Below are positions 5,231-7,688 of a stretch of DNA of 7,688 nucleotides, piece by piece (the first letter of the stretch is position 1; every line of letters begins with the position of its first letter). Origin of the DNA: Dehalococcoidia bacterium. GTDB taxonomy: Bacteria; Chloroflexota; Dehalococcoidia; Dehalococcoidales; JAUXAE01. A program made the position numbers and the translations under genes. Below the pieces are notes generated by a model, which was given only the letters and a program-made list of their open reading frames with translations, did no database searches and was not told the origin of the DNA. The stretch covers positions 1-7,688 of the forward strand of contig DAOUZU010000043.1 in assembly GCA_030665535.1 (NCBI GenBank), read 5' to 3'.

Positions 5231-7054
5231 CTACAGGTTCTCCTTTATCTTCCTGGCCAGGCGCTGGCTCATACCGCTGGCGGCGGCCAGTTCTTCCAGG
5301 CCCGCCTGGCGGATGGCCTTGACGGAACCGAATTGTTTAATCAGGCTGCGCTTGCGCCTGGGGCCGATGCCGGGAATATCGTCCAGGGCGGAGGCGAAGG
5401 TCTGCCGGTGGTGTATCTTGTGGTGATAGCCCAGGGCAAAGCGGTGGGCCTCGTCCCTCAAGCGTTGCAATAACCTGAGCGCTGGCGAGGTCTCCGGCAG
5501 GATGAGGGGCCTGGCCCGGCCGGGCAGGTATATATCCTCGTTCTCCTTGGCCAGGGAGGCCAGCGGTATTGATTCGGCGCCGGCCTCTCGCATAGCCGCC
5601 GTAGCGGCGGCCAGCTGCCCCTTGCCGCCGTCGATGAGGACGAGGCCGGGCCGGGTCGCCCAGCTATCTGCAGACGGAGAGGCGGTTTCTTTATGGTGGC
5701 GGAAGCGGCGGCGGATGACCTCGGCTATCATGGCGCAGTCGTCGGCACCGGCGACAGTCTTGATCCTGAAGCGGCGGTAGCGGGAGGGTGTGGGGCGGCC
5801 CCTCTCAAAGACGACCATACTCCCCGATGCCGCCGTTCCCTGGATGTTGGAGATGTCGTAGCCCTCCATCCGCATCGGCGCAGAGGGCAGGTTTAGTTTT
5901 GCCTTTAGCTCATCCAGAGAGGCTTCCAGGGTTTCCGGCGCGGCCAGGTGCTTAATTTTAGCCAGGGCCAGGGCATGCCCGGCGTTTTCGGCCACGATAT
6001 CCACCAGCTCCTTCTTGGAGCCGCGGCGGGGCACCTGGAGCTTCACCCGCCCCTTGCGCTTGCCCGCCAGCCAGCTCTCGATTATCTCACTGTCCTCGAC
6101 GGGGTGCTGCAGCAGGATTAGCGGTGGGATATGGGTGGCCGAGTTGTAATACTGCTCCACGAAACTTGACATAATCTTCGGCGGCGTCTCGTTCCGGGTG
6201 CCCTGGAGGGTGAAGGTCTCGCGGCCTATCAACTTGCCGCCGCGGATGAAATATACCTGGACGCAGGCCTGATCCCTGTCCTGGGCGAAGGCGATGACAT
6301 CCTGCTCCCCCCTTACCCTGGCGGCAATCTGCTGCCCCTCGATTACCTTTTTAACCCCCTGAATCTGGTCGCGGAGCCGGGCCGCCTGCTCGTAGTCCTG
6401 GCCCTCGGCCACCCGCCGCATCTTGTCCTCAAGCTCCTTGATCACCCTGTTCTGCTTGCCCTCAAGGAAGAGGATGGTCTGCTTCAGCAGCTCGGCGTAC
6501 TGCCGCTGGCTGACGGCGTCGATGCAGGGGGCGTTGCACTGGCCGATGTCGTACTCCAGGCAGGCGCGGGGCAGGCGCTTCTTAAGGCTCTTGGCGCAGG
6601 TGCGCAGGGGGAAAATCTCCATAATCAGAGCCAGCGTACGCCTAACCGATTTGGCGTCGGCAAAGGGGCCGAAGTAGCGTCCCGTCCCGCTCAACTGGCG
6701 GGTGATGTAAATGCGGGGCCAGCGTTCGCCGGTGTCTATCTTGAGGTAGGGGAAGCTCTTATCGTCCTTGAGGCTCACATTGTAATGCGGCCGGTGCCTT
6801 CTCACCAGGTTAAGCTCCAGGATAAGGGCCTCCTGCTCCGTGCCGGTTATGAAAAAGTCTATGTCCCTTATGCGTTCCACCAGGCGTTGTGTTTTGGGCG
6901 TCAGCCGGTCCGAACGGCCGAAGTAGGACCTTACCCGGGCGCGCAGCCGGGCTGCCTTGCCGATGTATATTATGCCGCCGCCGGTATCTTTCATTAAGTA
7001 GACGCCGGGGCTCTGCGGGAGCTGTCTTATCTGCTCTTCCAGGTAAGCTGTCAT
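5231..7054 (-). CDS. uvrC: Excinuclease ABC subunit C (UvrC)
   Basis: UvrC makes the 3' and then the 5' incision beside bulky DNA lesions in the UvrABC nucleotide excision repair pathway. The 607-residue product is full length. In order it has a GIY-YIG nuclease domain (GVYLMKD at 17-23, IIYIGKA at 28-34, conserved EALILE at 75-80), a four-cysteine cluster (C153, C165, C173, C177) matching the Fe-S ligands described for UvrC, the UvrB-binding UVR motif (about 205-240), and the RNase H-like 5' nuclease with D400 (GYDISN), D475 (IDGGKGQL) and H537 (DEAHRFA). A tandem helix-hairpin-helix region ends it (DIPGIGPRRKRSLIKQFGS, 559-577, onward). The ATG at 7054 has no Shine-Dalgarno sequence but an extended -10 element six nt upstream, so the message is probably leaderless. 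A TGS GTPase gene follows after 4 nt. uvrA and uvrB are not in the window. Confidence 0.98.
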   Translation of the reverse strand: MTAYLEEQIRQLPQSPGVYLMKDTGGGIIYIGKAARLRARVRSYFGRSDRLTPKTQRLVERIRDIDFFITGTEQEALILELNLVRRHRPHYNVSLKDDKSFPYLKIDTGERWPRIYITRQLSGTGRYFGPFADAKSVRRTLALIMEIFPLRTCAKSLKKRLPRACLEYDIGQCNAPCIDAVSQRQYAELLKQTILFLEGKQNRVIKELEDKMRRVAEGQDYEQAARLRDQIQGVKKVIEGQQIAARVRGEQDVIAFAQDRDQACVQVYFIRGGKLIGRETFTLQGTRNETPPKIMSSFVEQYYNSATHIPPLILLQHPVEDSEIIESWLAGKRKGRVKLQVPRRGSKKELVDIVAENAGHALALAKIKHLAAPETLEASLDELKAKLNLPSAPMRMEGYDISNIQGTAASGSMVVFERGRPTPSRYRRFRIKTVAGADDCAMIAEVIRRRFRHHKETASPSADSWATRPGLVLIDGGKGQLAAATAAMREAGAESIPLASLAKENEDIYLPGRARPLILPETSPALRLLQRLRDEAHRFALGYHHKIHHRQTFASALDDIPGIGPRRKRSLIKQFGSVKAIRQAGLEELAAASGMSQRLARKIKENL

Positions 7055-7060
7055 ATTGCT

Positions 7061-7069
7061 ATTTTATCA
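7061..7069 (-). promoter_or_regulatory. Extended -10 promoter of uvrC, leaderless arrangement
   Basis: The minus strand reads TGA then TAAAAT (hexamer 7066-7061), then six nt, then the ATG at 7054-7052. This puts the first base of the start codon at +1. No ribosome binding sequence is present and the -35 region is weak. LexA-type control is not evident. Confidence 0.55.
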
Positions 7070-7103
7070 CAGGCGTACGGCGCCCTTAAAACCGGTTACG
7101 GGC

Positions 7104-7131
7104 TGGACATTCCCTAAAGTTATGTTAGAAT
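7104..7131 (+). promoter_or_regulatory. Promoter of the tyrosine recombinase gene
   Basis: TGGACA (7104-7109, 5 of 6 to TTGACA), a 16-nt spacer, and TAGAAT (7126-7131, 5 of 6 to TATAAT) preceded by TGT (extended -10). The predicted start is near 7138, leaving a leader of about 24 nt that contains the GAGG at 7152-7155. Confidence 0.6.
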
Positions 7132-7139
7132 AACATAAC
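7119..7139. repeat. Perfect 9-bp inverted repeat over the recombinase -10 box
   Basis: GTTATGTTA (7119-7127) and TAACATAAC (7131-7139) are exact reverse complements separated by GAA. The -10 hexamer TAGAAT lies across the centre and the predicted start is at the right edge. This is the layout of a repressor operator, but the repeat is AT-rich and could be chance or a recombinase-related site. No regulator gene is visible nearby. Confidence 0.5.
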
Positions 7140-7161
7140 ACTAAATATAGCGAGGCCGCCG

Positions 7162-7688
7162 GTGAGAGATGACGTAAAAAGCTTTATCAACTACCTTGCC
7201 GTGGAGAAGGGCTTTTCCGGGAACACGGTGGAGGCTTACGGAAACGATCTTAATCAGCTGATAGATTTTGCCGGGGAGGAGGCCGCCAGGCGCGGCGTGA
7301 TGCCCTCCTGGGAGTCTTTCAGCCGCCAGGAGATGCTCAGGTATATGCTTAACCTGAAAGAGAGGAACTACGCCACTACCACCCAGGTGCGCAAGATTGC
7401 CGCCGCCAAGTCCTTTTTTGCCTTTATGAGGGCCGAGGGCCGTATAAAGGCGAATCCCACCGAGAACATAGATTCACCCCGGATAGGCAAGCCCCTCCCG
7501 GACGCCATTTCAATTTCCCAGGTGCGCAGCCTGCTGGAGCAGCCGGCCAGACAGAAATCTCCTGAGGCCAAGCGGGACAGGGCCATGCTGGAACTGCTCT
7601 ACGCCAGCGGCATGAGGGTCAGCGAGTTGGTTTCCCTGAACCTGGAAGATGTTAACACCAGCAGTGGTGACGTCCGCTGCTTCGGCAA
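7162..7688 (+). CDS. Tyrosine recombinase, XerC/XerD type (3' end outside window)
   Basis: This is a site-specific recombinase of the phage-integrase/tyrosine family; housekeeping members resolve chromosome dimers at dif. About 175 residues are visible. The N-terminal SAM-like core-binding domain starts at the beginning (VKSFINYLAVEKGFSGNTVEAYGNDL, abbreviated by its key FINYLA and NTVEAY) and runs to about residue 105. The catalytic domain then opens, with the first active-site arginine R152 in YASGMRVSELVSL. The HxxR, second His and Tyr lie beyond the edge. The start is GTG at 7162 with GAGG (7152-7155) six nt upstream; the nearby ATG at 7169 is out of frame and stops at once. It is divergent from uvrC. 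Similarity in length and style favours a chromosomal Xer over a phage integrase, but without the C-terminus or a dif site this remains open. Confidence 0.9.
   Translation, partial: MRDDVKSFINYLAVEKGFSGNTVEAYGNDLNQLIDFAGEEAARRGVMPSWESFSRQEMLRYMLNLKERNYATTTQVRKIAAAKSFFAFMRAEGRIKANPTENIDSPRIGKPLPDAISISQVRSLLEQPARQKSPEAKRDRAMLELLYASGMRVSELVSLNLEDVNTSSGDVRCFG

Noticed and set aside
5042..5473. Plus-strand ORF spanning the GTPase-uvrC junction
   Set aside because: It is antisense to two secure genes and has low-complexity composition with no ribosome binding site; it is a shadow.
7368..7586. Minus-strand 72-codon ORF inside the recombinase gene
   Set aside because: It lies opposite a clear tyrosine recombinase reading frame and has no recognisable features.
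1..7688. A mobile island, defence system or other unknown multi-gene system
   Set aside because: Apart from one Xer-type recombinase and a gene remnant, all genes are recognisable housekeeping or metabolic families; I see no att sites, flanking repeats or composition shift.

Overview
The window is a densely packed, GC-rich stretch of bacterial chromosome. It carries seven complete protein genes, one gene cut by the right edge, and one short gene remnant. No rRNA, tRNA, CRISPR array, insertion sequence or phage gene is visible. The source is probably a bacterium from a deep-branching or anaerobic lineage. The best guess is Chloroflexota, Dehalococcoidia-like, because an archaeal/deep-branching type fructose-1,6-bisphosphate aldolase/phosphatase sits with a corrinoid adenosyltransferase. 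This placement is an inference from gene content and protein style, not something the sequence proves.

Layout. Positions 6-2290 (minus strand) form a tight three-gene operon: cobO-type corrinoid adenosyltransferase, then FBP aldolase/phosphatase, then RdgB/HAM1-type XTP/dITP diphosphatase, with gaps of 11 and 3 nt. A 159-nt divergent spacer (2291-2449) holds a good sigma-70-like promoter for this operon with a dyad over its -10 and start region, plus a weaker promoter for the plus-strand gene. Positions 2450-3223 (plus) encode a fumarylacetoacetate-hydrolase-family enzyme. Positions 3309-3428 (plus) encode only the first 39 residues of what looks like a DUF72 protein. Its stop overlaps the TTG start of a Cof-like HAD phosphatase (3425-4240). 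That gene converges, with 2 nt between stops, on a minus-strand pair: uvrC (7054-5231) and a DRG-like GTPase with a TGS domain (5226-4243). A 107-nt divergent spacer (7055-7161) separates uvrC from the start of a XerC/XerD-type tyrosine recombinase that runs off the window.

The genes are mostly housekeeping: nucleotide-pool sanitation (RdgB), excision repair (UvrC), chromosome dimer resolution or site-specific recombination (Xer), gluconeogenesis (FBP aldolase/phosphatase), cofactor activation (CobO), and small-molecule hydrolases. I see no defence system, biosynthetic cluster or clearly new multi-gene system. The best observations are the DUF72 remnant that now leads into the HAD gene, the matching leaderless-looking promoters (TGN-TARAAT six nt before ATG) of the remnant and uvrC, the dyads overlapping two promoters, and a GTPase whose G3 motif has lost its glycine.
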